DNA of 32,915 bases from Pelargonium nanum (taxonomy: Eukaryota; Streptophyta; Magnoliopsida; Geraniales; Geraniaceae): positions 1 to 32,915 of the forward strand of contig JAYMTF010000608.1 of NCBI GenBank assembly GCA_036897485.1, given 5' to 3'. This document shows, piece after piece, positions 1 through 8,848 of this stretch. The translations under genes were made by a program, and so were the position numbers. Each line of letters begins with the position of its first letter. Positions within the stretch are counted from its first letter, which is position 1. Below the pieces are notes generated by a model. That model saw only the letters and a list, made by a program, of their open reading frames with translations. It did not search any database and was not told the DNA's origin.

Positions 1-100
1 TAAATCCCACCCCACCCGACGAAATGGGATTCGAACCCACGACCTCCTACATGGAGATGTGTGTCTAGACCATTGCGCCACCCCCTAGGGGGCCCTAGCA
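1..100 (-). repeat. tRNA-derived SINE-like sequence (antisense, in intron)
   Basis: On the minus strand there is a box A-like stretch (complement of 70-80, TGGCGCAATGG) and a perfect RNA polymerase III box B (complement of 27-37, GGTTCGAATCC), followed by a G/C-rich tail running out of the window. It is not an intact tRNA: the bases after the T arm do not pair with the GGGGGTG that would be the 5' acceptor strand, and no clean D or anticodon stem forms. A tRNA-derived SINE head is the best reading. It lies just upstream of a coding exon on the other strand, so it is probably intronic. The 3' end of the element is outside the window. Confidence 0.6.
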
Positions 101-166
101 TTGAGTTGATCAACTAGAATCTTTTCAAGTATGATTCTATTTTCATCTGTAATTTTCTTAATGCAG

Positions 167-1183
167 ATGGAAGTTAAAGTAACGGCCGAGCCAAAACTTG
201 ACATTAATGAGCATGTTGTAAATCATAAGAAGCTCTCTGGAAATAGGCGAAAGTTGTCGCTAGAGTCTACTGTTTCAGGCCAAACAGTGGGCAGTGAAGT
301 GAAAGTGAACGAGGTTTCTAATCCCCATCTTTTTATTGCCAACTCTAGAAACCAGATAGAGGTTGAAGGTAGAGGACATGAGTCAAAAGGCACACTTCTT
401 GATTACAACTCAAGTCATGAGAACTTAAATAGGACGAGGCAGAGGTTATCATTGGAATCATTTAGTCAGCCACAGAAGAGAGATTTCAATAACCAGAAAA
501 ATGCAGAAGGTAATCACTGTCCATCACAGGCTAGCGCCAGCTATGAGAAGCAACTTCATCAAGATAGCAAATCAACATGTGAAGAAAGATGCATGAGTTC
601 AGAAGAGATTTGGAAGCAGCCATTAGGAGCTTCGGACACATGTGGAGTGAGCAGTTTTAATCATGACGCGCCCAAATTAACATCCTCCAAGCCCCATTTT
701 AATGGTTCACAAGGGGATTTGGCAGCTCATAAGGGTTATGTTACCACCAATATGACAAGTAAGAAGCCATGTTTGGCTGGTAAGAAGCTTTCACTGGGAA
801 ACAATGGTTTGGCAAAGAAAGCAAAAGAGGATGATAAGGAGAATGCGGTGCCAATTCAGAAATTACCTCTTCCTAACACCCAAAGTCCTAGTAAACCCGG
901 TATTAATCATGAAGATAGTCATATCCTCTCACACTCCCAGAGCCTCTCCACAAATCCATCAATGACCCTTCCTATCCAACAAGCTTGCAGAAATGACGAG
1001 AATCAGCAGCGCAATGAAGATGTCAGCGGGAACATTAAGCAACAGGTGACTGAAGAATCACCACTATCTGAAACCGTAATTGTGTTGGATAGTGAAGATA
1101 GTGAAGAGGAGAAAAATACACCTGTGAGGACAAAGTTGTCTCTAGCTCGAAGGCGCTTAGGCAAGTGGAAAGCTAAAGCTTGA
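167..1183 (+). CDS. 3'-terminal coding exon of an unrecognised, probably nuclear protein
   Basis: This is an open frame of 338 codons ending in TGA, preceded by a pyrimidine-rich tract and an AG acceptor at 165-166; the frame is phase 0 if the exon starts at 167. It is probably the last exon of a larger gene whose earlier part lies upstream of the window. I do not recognise the family. The protein is polar and looks disordered, with no membrane segment. Visible features, numbered from the exon start, are four basic-LSL motifs (RRKLSLES near 28-34, RQRLSLES near 91-98, KKLSLG near 206-211, RTKLSLARRRL near 321-331), a KEN triplet at 224-226 in DDKENAVP, and a hydrophobic-acidic stretch VIVLDSEDSEEE near 304-315 that resembles a SUMO-interaction motif. 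The basic C-terminus RRRLGKWKAKA could be a nuclear signal. A role in chromatin or the cell cycle is only a guess. An ATG at 131 extends the frame but sits in the presumed intron tract. Confidence 0.7.
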   Translation: MEVKVTAEPKLDINEHVVNHKKLSGNRRKLSLESTVSGQTVGSEVKVNEVSNPHLFIANSRNQIEVEGRGHESKGTLLDYNSSHENLNRTRQRLSLESFSQPQKRDFNNQKNAEGNHCPSQASASYEKQLHQDSKSTCEERCMSSEEIWKQPLGASDTCGVSSFNHDAPKLTSSKPHFNGSQGDLAAHKGYVTTNMTSKKPCLAGKKLSLGNNGLAKKAKEDDKENAVPIQKLPLPNTQSPSKPGINHEDSHILSHSQSLSTNPSMTLPIQQACRNDENQQRNEDVSGNIKQQVTEESPLSETVIVLDSEDSEEEKNTPVRTKLSLARRRLGKWKAKA

Positions 1184-2105
1184 AGGTTGATATTTGCTTC
1201 ATCTTTCAATTGGCTTTATCATGCAAGCTTTCTGAACCGGGTCCATGCTCTTCATTTTTTGTTTTTGCAGTAGGTTGTGTGCTTGATAACATGTAAAGTT
1301 TCTTTTTTCTTTAAAAATGCTGTATCTCATAGCTCTTCAACACGGCAACTTTGTTCAGAGTAATATTGGATCTGTTGAAAATTATTGTTGGAGTTTCATA
1401 ATCTGCATTTTGTAATTTCACGTGTACATAGTAATTTTAAATTCAACGAGTTTATATAAAGCTGTAATTCCAAATATATAGACCATTGACATTTACCAAA
1501 AATTTGTCTACAAAGCAGGTTATTTTATATTTATTAAAACTATTTATTTGATTATCTATGTGAAGTGTGAATTATAAAATTTTGTTGATTTAGAAAATGA
1601 TGAATACAAAAACAGAATATAACACCATAGTGCGACATTCTTTAACTAAATGAGTACGAAAAAAATGTGGTATCATTTTTGTATCTGTCCGTCACACTGA
1701 ATTTATCAGATTTGATATTTGTTTTTTTAAAATTGAAAATAAAAAATAGATGTCAATTGAGATTGATTGGATGGTACCAATTTGTAACAAAAACAAATAC
1801 TAACTTTTAACCAAATCAATTGTTTAGGTACCAAATAAAAAAAATTAAATTAATTATCAATTTCAAACAATATATATAATTAAGCTGCTAAAATAGTAAA
1901 ATGAATCATTCTCCAAAATTAATTACGATTAAATTATGCAATTGCATATTATTTTCAAATAAAATTAGGTTTGAATTTATAATGTAACACACCACCATTT
2001 TAAGTGGGTAACCAAAACAGAACAGAGACGAACACCAAAACAGAGTCGGGCCAAGCCATAGCAAGGAAGCGAGACACAGCTTTGGAATTGGAGACATTGA
2101 GAGAG
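1184..2105. other. 3' UTR of the upstream gene and AT-rich intergenic DNA
   Basis: The first 250 bases or so are the likely 3' UTR of the exon ending at 1183, T-rich with no single strong AATAAA. From about 1440 the DNA is very AT-rich with no coherent reading frame. The last 100 bases or so, before the ATG at 2106, probably hold the 5' UTR of the next gene. I see no RNA gene here. Confidence 0.5.
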
Positions 2106-3923
2106 ATGCTATCGGTACCTTCTTCACTTTCTCCTTTCAAAACCGTAGCAGCGTCCTCTCGACGCGCATTTCCGCCGACGGATTCGTATCCTCTGTTCGT
2201 CTCGATTCCAAGTCTGGTCTCCGATCATCGGAGGAGAATGAGACAGGTCGTCTGTATGGCTCCCGACGAACAGAGACAGACTCGCCGCAATCCTCTTGAT
2301 TTTCCGATCGTACGTCCTCTTTCTTCTTTCTTTTGCCTATTCTTTGTAAAAAATTAAATCGATGGTTTCAACTCTGTTCCCGAATTTGGATTTTAACTGT
2401 TGAGTGAGTGTCGGTTGAATTCAATTTAGGGTTTATATTTGCCGATATTGTTCTACTTTGGAGGTTTTATAATCAGATAGATTAGTTGCCATGTGCTCTC
2501 ATCATTTTTGCCCAATTTATTGATTTTTTCTGTTCTTTGACGACTGTGTGTTTGGTTTTCAAGACACCTTGAGAAAGAAGATAAAGATCCTCATAACTTT
2601 ATATAATTTAACGGTAGATGAATTGGCTTTGAACAAAATGTTTAGATTTGAGTTCCAGGTTCTAATGTATTGAAAATGACACAGAATTTGAATAAATGGA
2701 TTAGAGCATTAGTTGGAATTAGGGGTGAATAACGCTACACGAACAACATCCGTTTATGGTCGGGTTGACAGAACGTGACACGTCAAAATAATCATGCTCA
2801 AAATCACCTGACCCGACACAATATTGAATAGTTAATATGGGTCATTATTTACTCGATATGTTTAAAAAAATCACATTTTCTCCTTACATGGGTGGGTCAA
2901 TAAATGGGTTACACGACTTGTTTAATTAAACGTGTTTGACATGAATACGATTATGTTGAACCCAAACCTACTTAAATTCATGTCGTGTCACGGGTCATGA
3001 CCCAAATTGCTTGTTGAAATATAAGGATTTTTTATTCAGAGTGAAATGTCTTTGGAAGACAATTTCAAGTACTACTTCTATGCAAGCTAGAGTCCTTGTC
3101 TTCCTCCTCTTAATTCCACATGATAAAACTTGATCTTCCTTTGTTATCTCATAGAGATAGGGGTTGTAAAGAAGCAATCTTGGTCAAATATTGCCAGTTT
3201 CCAAGTATAGATTGTGGTTCTTTATGTTAGAGAATTAGCTTGATTTTTTTACTTGCTGTTTTGTCTAGTCTTACCACTTACATGAGATATTTTGTGGCAT
3301 TGTCCTGTGCCTACTAAGCAGAATTATTTGATGGTTTTAGGCTTATTTATTAGTATTTCAATTGATTTCCTTTTTTACTTGGGTCTGTATGGATGTAGTC
3401 TCTTATGTCATCATAGAACTACACAATCTTTTACCATACTAAAGCTAAAACTAATTGATTTTGCATTCAAGGTTTATGCTATTATGAGCTAATTACTCAA
3501 ATATGCCTTTCAAAAATGAGGAAGTGACTACTCGTGGATTCAGTTTTGTTCAACTATGTTGATTGAATCAATATTGCTAGAGTGGTTGGAATTTTTTGTA
3601 AATGAATATGGAAAGTTGCTGTAAAATGGGTGGGAAATATGGGTTTTAGAGTTGGTTGAATGTCCATGTCTGTGATATGATTTCTATTTTGTAATGTTAT
3701 GTGGTCGGTAATGCAATTTGATTTATATATGCAGGAATGGGAGAGGAGCAAACCTGGGAGCAGGCCTGATGTGATACCTCATTTTAGTCCTATGAAAACA
3801 CCATTACCACCACCAATGCCTGCAGATCCACCAGCAGAAGAGGACGAGGACGAGGAAGAGGAAAAAAAAGAAAAGGAGCCGGAGGAAGAAGATGAAGAAA
3901 ATGCTGATGAACCAGAACAGTAA
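2106..3923 (+). CDS. Small, probably chloroplast-targeted protein with acidic tail (2 exons, 130 aa)
   Basis: Exon 1 is 2106-2309 (68 codons, donor GTACGT) and exon 2 is 3735-3923 (acceptor ATGCAG, stop TAA). Both junctions are phase 0, so the joined protein is 130 residues. The first 45 residues or so are rich in Ser, Ala, Pro and Arg with almost no acids (MLSVPSSLSPF..., ending near RRRMRQVVCM), as in a plastid transit peptide. The middle contains EWERSKPGSRPDVIPHFSPM and a proline run PLPPPMPADPP (residues 91-101); residues 102-130 are almost entirely Glu, Asp and Lys. No catalytic domain is visible. I believe this is a conserved plant family of unknown function but cannot name it. An in-frame ATG at or before 2004 would add 34 residues; I prefer 2106 because it gives the transit-like N-terminus. 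The 1.4-kb intron holds repeat-like DNA at 2716-3000. Confidence 0.75.
2716..3000. repeat. Unclassified dispersed-repeat-like sequence in intron
   Basis: This stretch is studded with GGGTCA/TGACCC and GACACG/CGTGTC words in both orientations, for example CACGGGTCATGACCCA near 2986-3003. Such composition is common in non-autonomous plant transposons. I see no clear terminal repeat pair or target-site duplication and do not assign a class. Confidence 0.3.
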
Positions 3924-4073
3924 ATTCCATAACATTCCGTTTCTTGAAGTATTTTGCGTATGCACGAAGCTCTTGATTTAGTGGCTATACTGAGATTGGG
4001 TAAAACTCGGAAGTAGGGGAAATGAAATTGTTAGTAGGCTAGATGGACAAAGAGTTAATAGTGTTGTTTATTG

Positions 4074-4079
4074 AATAAA
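4074..4079 (+). terminator. Putative polyadenylation signal of the acidic-tail gene
   Basis: An AATAAA hexamer lies about 150 bases after the stop codon at 3923, a reasonable place for the 3' end of that transcript and well before the next coding segment at 4333. Confidence 0.4.
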
Positions 4080-4332
4080 TGGTTCAATATCTATATAGAT
4101 AACGACATTACAAATTTTGCCCCTACCAAAAAACACAAGGCTTTTGTTGTTTTCAGGTAGCTTTCGCTCTCAGGACTCAGTATTCTTGTTGGGCAAAACT
4201 TCCTTTTGCCCACAGGCAAAGGTTAGAGAAGTACCCAATTTTATTCATCTAAAACTATCTCATGACTTGTGACCAATACCATGACTGGCAGGTCTGAAAG
4301 GCAGCTGAAGATTTTGGAGTCTAACAGATCAA

Positions 4333-4578
4333 ATGTCTTCTTCCTCTTTCTCTCTTTCCCATTTTTTGCAGCATTTTCTTGGTCTCTTCCGACGCAGAAG
4401 CCATGGTATGTATCAAATGCAGTTATTTTCATGTGTTTACTAATGTTGTACTCATTAGCGCTATGTTCTTGTAATTACAGACTCTTACGCCATTGATGTT
4501 CCGGTCACTGGTGAGGCTGTTGACATCTCTGATATCGCAACCCGTATCGTCTGTGACCACAATACTATACTACAGTGA
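4333..4578 (+). CDS. Spliced gene for a 56-residue protein of unknown function
   Basis: Exon 1 is 4333-4405 (24 codons plus one base, donor GTATGT). Exon 2 is 4481-4578 (acceptor TAATTACAG, stop TGA). The 75-base intron has a plant-like length and T-rich composition. The split codon G|AC gives Asp, and the frame then stays open to the stop, reading HDSYAIDVPVTGEAVDISDI across and after the junction. The protein begins MSSSSFSLSHFLQHFLGLF followed by RRRSH: a short hydrophobic, possibly amphipathic segment, then three arginines, then a hydrophilic half ending in HNTILQ. I do not recognise a family. It could be an independent small gene or a coding part of a longer transcript running on from the gene ending at 3923. 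The upstream ATG at 4281 opens another frame that overlaps this start and could act as an upstream ORF. Coding status rests on frame continuity and splice signals only. Confidence 0.5.
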
Positions 4579-5861
4579 CCTTTTGCCTCAGAATGTGGTG
4601 TTGGAGAGATTGGTTCAACCACAAATGCTGGATCAAGAAAACTATCTGGTTCATTTCCTCATCAACTTCTTGAGATGCTTTCTGTGATTGAGCTCCATAC
4701 ATGAACATGATCGATTCGATTTCAACCCCAGTTTGGGTAATTGTGTTATATTTGTTGCTGATCTAATTGTTGTTACTCTTTTGGGTAAGCGAATTTTGGT
4801 TCGATTTGTGGATTGAAATGATGACGAGGAACATAGATCGTTCCATGGGCAATTTTGTGTGTGTACTGTAAATTTGTCGATCTCAATATCAATTTGCAAG
4901 GTTTTTGTATGAAGTTTGGATCATCACATTTTGTTTTGAATTTAGTTAGAGATGATAATCAATAGTCAAACATGCATTGCTTGAGCTTTTTCTCAGTTTA
5001 AAGTAAGATTTATATCACTTATTGCAAAAGCTGTAAAAAAGGAAAAGAAAAAGGTACTTTCTTTTTCCATAAGCACTTTTAGTTTTCTTTTGGACAGTAA
5101 AAGGATCAGCCGATCAGGCAGTAACTGCACTAAGGACTTGTTTGGTAGTACTATTGGAAAAATTGAAAGAATATGGTTGAGGTTGTAAAAAGTTAGTAGG
5201 TGTTGTTTAAAAAATGTAGTGTTAGAAGATATTAATTATTGAAATGACTAATACGGACGTGAAATATTTAGAAAATAGTAGATAATATATTGACATCAAC
5301 CAACATATATATTGACTAGTACTTTAAATTAGAGGTAATTATGCAAAATTTTAATGTGTTATTGTCCACAATCACATGACTTGTTAGTTTTCATCAATTA
5401 ATATTGCTGAAAAAGTACATTATTTCATCATGTGAGAGAAATTTGAGCAGCTCTAACAGATAGCGCTACACAGTATATTTCATCATCAAAAATGAGTTTG
5501 GGTTGTTTGTTTGGGATTCTAGAGGAGAGGGAGCAAGAATCACAACAAAACATAGAGGTAGTTAAATGTCATGTAAAATTGATTTGGTAGTTATAGATTT
5601 GTGTGTCATGTCACAAGAAGGTTTTGCCTAATTACTTCTTTCAACTATTATAGAGTTGGGGGTATTTTACATTTTTGCCCAATTTATTGGTACAACTGAG
5701 TTTGAAATTGCACATTACAAGAAGGGTAGGTTGGTGTAGCAAGAATGGTTGGTAAGCAAATTAAGGTCAAATAACTATTGCTACATATTGGGCCATAGCT
5801 TCACTAACTAATGGGCTTTTATATCACAATCATTTTACATTTGAAGAATAACTATCAAGGT
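4579..5861. other. Probable 3' UTR and AT-rich intergenic DNA before tRNA-Cys
   Basis: The first 300 bases or so may be the 3' UTR of the 56-residue gene. The rest is AT-rich without a convincing reading frame. A 20-base block at 5670-5689 is identical to 2503-2522 in the intron of the acidic-tail gene. Confidence 0.4.
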
Positions 5862-5933
5862 GGGTCCATAGCTCAGTGGTAGAGCATTTGACTGCAGATC
5901 AAGAGGTCACCGGTTCGAACCCGGTTGGGCCCT
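5862..5933 (+). tRNA. tRNA-Cys (GCA)
   Basis: The cloverleaf is complete. The acceptor stem pairs GGGTCCA with TGGGCCC (one T-G pair), the D arm is AGCTCAGTGGTAGAGC, the anticodon loop is CTGCAGA with anticodon GCA at 5894-5896, and the T arm is ACCGG-TTCGAAC-CCGGT. The discriminator is T at 5933, and CCA is not encoded, as expected in plants. Box A and box B are both consensus. It differs strongly from plastid trnC, so it is a nuclear-type gene without an intron. A CAA triplet a few bases upstream matches the usual plant tRNA initiation context, and a run of T follows directly. Confidence 0.96.
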
Positions 5934-5943
5934 TTTTTTTTTT
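5933..5943 (+). terminator. RNA polymerase III terminator of tRNA-Cys
   Basis: An uninterrupted run of 11 T residues begins at the discriminator base of the tRNA, well above the four or more needed to stop RNA polymerase III. Confidence 0.85.
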
Positions 5944-8848
5944 AAATTTTCTGATCTATAATCAGATAGAATAAATAGATTAGTTGCCATGTGCTCTCAT
6001 CATTGTCCTATTTGTTGGTGAAATATATTCTCTTGTAATTAATTAATTAATTAGTTTTTATTTAATTTTATGTAATACTATTTGTTTCATTCCAAGTGTC
6101 CCTTCTATTCTGGCTCTTTTGAAATTAAAAAAATTAGGTCATCAGCTTTGTCACTACTTTTACCAAAAACTAGCAATAAATTAGTGGGAAAGTACAACTA
6201 AAACTTTCATAAACACCATTTTTATATGCTCTTTTCTAATATAGAATTGAAGTTGATTACCGAATCTGATTCAACTACTACACAAATTGTAAGCTACTGC
6301 ACTGTGCTCTGCTTTATTATTGACCAAACTTTAGAGAAAAAATAAGAGAAAACAACAAAATATACCGTTGGAGTGTAGTCTAATTGAGGATGGATTGGTG
6401 GATTGCATATGCTGTGGTCTGCTCATTTTCTTTATGATGTAGATGATTGATAGGATATAGAGTTTGTTTATCTGACTTAAAACTGGAGAAACCAAAAGTA
6501 ACTATATTGTTATCATTACCATCAACTTAAGTCTCATTGTCAAAGCAAATGTCACGCTGATGGTGGGTAAAAAGAGTTGCTTATTTTCAGTCTCTAAAAA
6601 CTCGTCGTTTGTTTTGAACAAGTAATTTTATGTGGTTTTGCAATTTTAAAGTCTCGTTGAGATTGAAATATGACAAATTCGTCATTCCGTTTGAGCCAAC
6701 AAAGCCTGTTAGGCCATCTGCGGGGTTAAAATTGGTCAATGCAGTCAACTAGTGTATGATATATTCCGCTCTCATTCGTGGGACATCCCACGCCCGATAC
6801 GTATTCTAGTGCTTGCCTCTAAGACGAGTTGACTCGGACAACAATTTGATTAAGTTTGAGGGTCAATATCTTCGTACTATTTTCTTTCAGTTGCCATGAC
6901 ATCTAGTGCTATAATGTGCTCAAAAATTTATCATTAGACACTAAACGTATAACGTGCTTTGTGAGGCCTCCTCCAAACACTACAAAGTATCTTAGGTCAT
7001 CAAGTTGAACAACTGAGATATGTTTTTTAACAATCCATGTATATTTGTTTTGTTCATCTTTCTAGATTTTGATCTTCTTCATCCTAATCGATTTACACGG
7101 TTCTTTGTGTCTTCCTACCACCTTTGTACTCGAAAGCAACATGTCTAACATACAGAACAAATCAGCTTTGCATGAGTGAAAAGAAATGATTCTTTGTCTA
7201 AACTCCATTAATATATATAATATCAACCTCTCTCTCTTTTCTTAAAAAGAATAAACTGAATAATCCATAGCAAAAAGCAGGATTCAAAAATTTGAAAGGT
7301 GTCAAATTAGATAACCACTGACCATACCATCCACATCTCATTTGGTACAAACAAATAATGCTATAATTAATTTTCTAATTAATAATTAAACAGTACAGCT
7401 CCACTACCACTTACATTTTTATGGGTTGGTGAGAATCTGTTTTTTCTTTTTCTTTTCTCAACTTTTTTATAAAATGACAATTTACTTTCTGGAAGGTCAA
7501 AACTCAAAACAGGTTTCAATAAATAATAAAAGTAGTGTTAAAATAAATAAATAATAAAAGTATGTTATAAGAACCGTTATATTACCACACACACTGACAC
7601 AACCGTTCTCACTCCCAATTGATGCTGCGGCGGCTGAAATGTCCACTCTACCCCCCACCCAACCATTTAAATATAGTATATACTTTCACTTTTGCTACAC
7701 AGCTCATCAGCTACCCAAATTACCATTTTACCCTTCTTGTTACACATTCAAAAACATATTTTTATTCTAAAGGAACAAATCCAATTTGACATATGAATCT
7801 TTGCACACGAATTCAGTTTGGTATATGAATTTTGTCTGATCTAAAATGATTATTGAATTTTTAAATATGAACCCAAAAGAGATAATGTCGTAAGTTTATC
7901 TGTTAAGTGAATAATTTAAGACAATTAGAAAAAAAACTGATGACAAATACCATTTTGAGTCAATTGTTATAAATTCAAGTATCATCTTCATCAAAACCTA
8001 ACATATAATGTTAGAATTGTTAAAGAAAAACATATCACTTCAAGAATCACAATGCCTTGACGTCAACTTTTGTATTTTTTTCTTTGTTAAGTGGTTTAAT
8101 AAATAATTTAAAATATATCAAATAAATACTTTTATTCAATTATTTTGCTGACACGATAGTTCATTGTATCAAATTTTTTACATGACCCGACACATAAAGT
8201 GAAATAAATAATTCAAAATAATTATTTAACATATTTTAAATTTCACGTCAAAGAAATGGAGAAAATCTTAGGTGTTTGTAGGATGAAAATTGGATTTTTA
8301 CCTAAAGTAAATCAAAAGATTTGGAATTTTGGAAATGAAAATCTCAATTATTCCCTTGTACAACCAAAAGTAGGTGGTGGGAGATGTTATGATATTGCAT
8401 CACCCACCGAACAAGTTACCAAAATCAAGCGGATAATATCACCTCTCTCCCGCGACACGCGCACCCGATACTAATCTCCCACTTTCCCCAAACTACCCCT
8501 CTAACGTTCAATTAATCGGTCGTTATCATCGATCGTAATAAATACCGAACACGGGGGGCAATAGAGTCAAAACTACAATCCATGGTGGAGTAGAGTCTGC
8601 TAGTTGAAGCAAGCAAGCAGTCAGAATTTTGAAAAGTGTCACAACAGTAGCAAGACTCTTTTTTTGAAAACAAGCTTTTTAGTTTTTACTGCTAAAACAA
8701 ACAAACAAAGCAATAGAAACAGCTTCTCTCCCTCATTTTCTGCTTCTCTGATCTGAATCGTTACTGGTTTGTTTGCGTTTTTGTTTTTTTTTTGGTTTTG
8801 AGTTACTGAGTCGATTCGTTCGGTGAAGTAGAGAACTAGAGATCGAAG
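5934..8848. other. Long AT-rich intergenic region; promoter and 5' UTR of the IST1-like gene at its end
   Basis: I see no coding exon with splice-consistent continuity here. A 30-base block at 5975-6004 is identical to 2477-2506 in the acidic-tail gene's intron. The stretch 7780-8230 is repeat-like and very AT-rich. From about 8560 to 8848 the sequence becomes richer in purine/pyrimidine tracts and CT-rich, consistent with a promoter and 5' leader for the gene starting at 8849. No single TATA box stands out. Confidence 0.4.

Noticed and set aside
1-90. A functional tRNA gene on the minus strand
   Set aside because: Box A and box B are present but the acceptor strands do not pair and the D and anticodon stems fail, so a SINE-like remnant fits better.
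8256-8474. 72-codon frame upstream of the IST1-like gene
   Set aside because: No family likeness, AT-rich repeat-like surroundings and no clear promoter or splice links.
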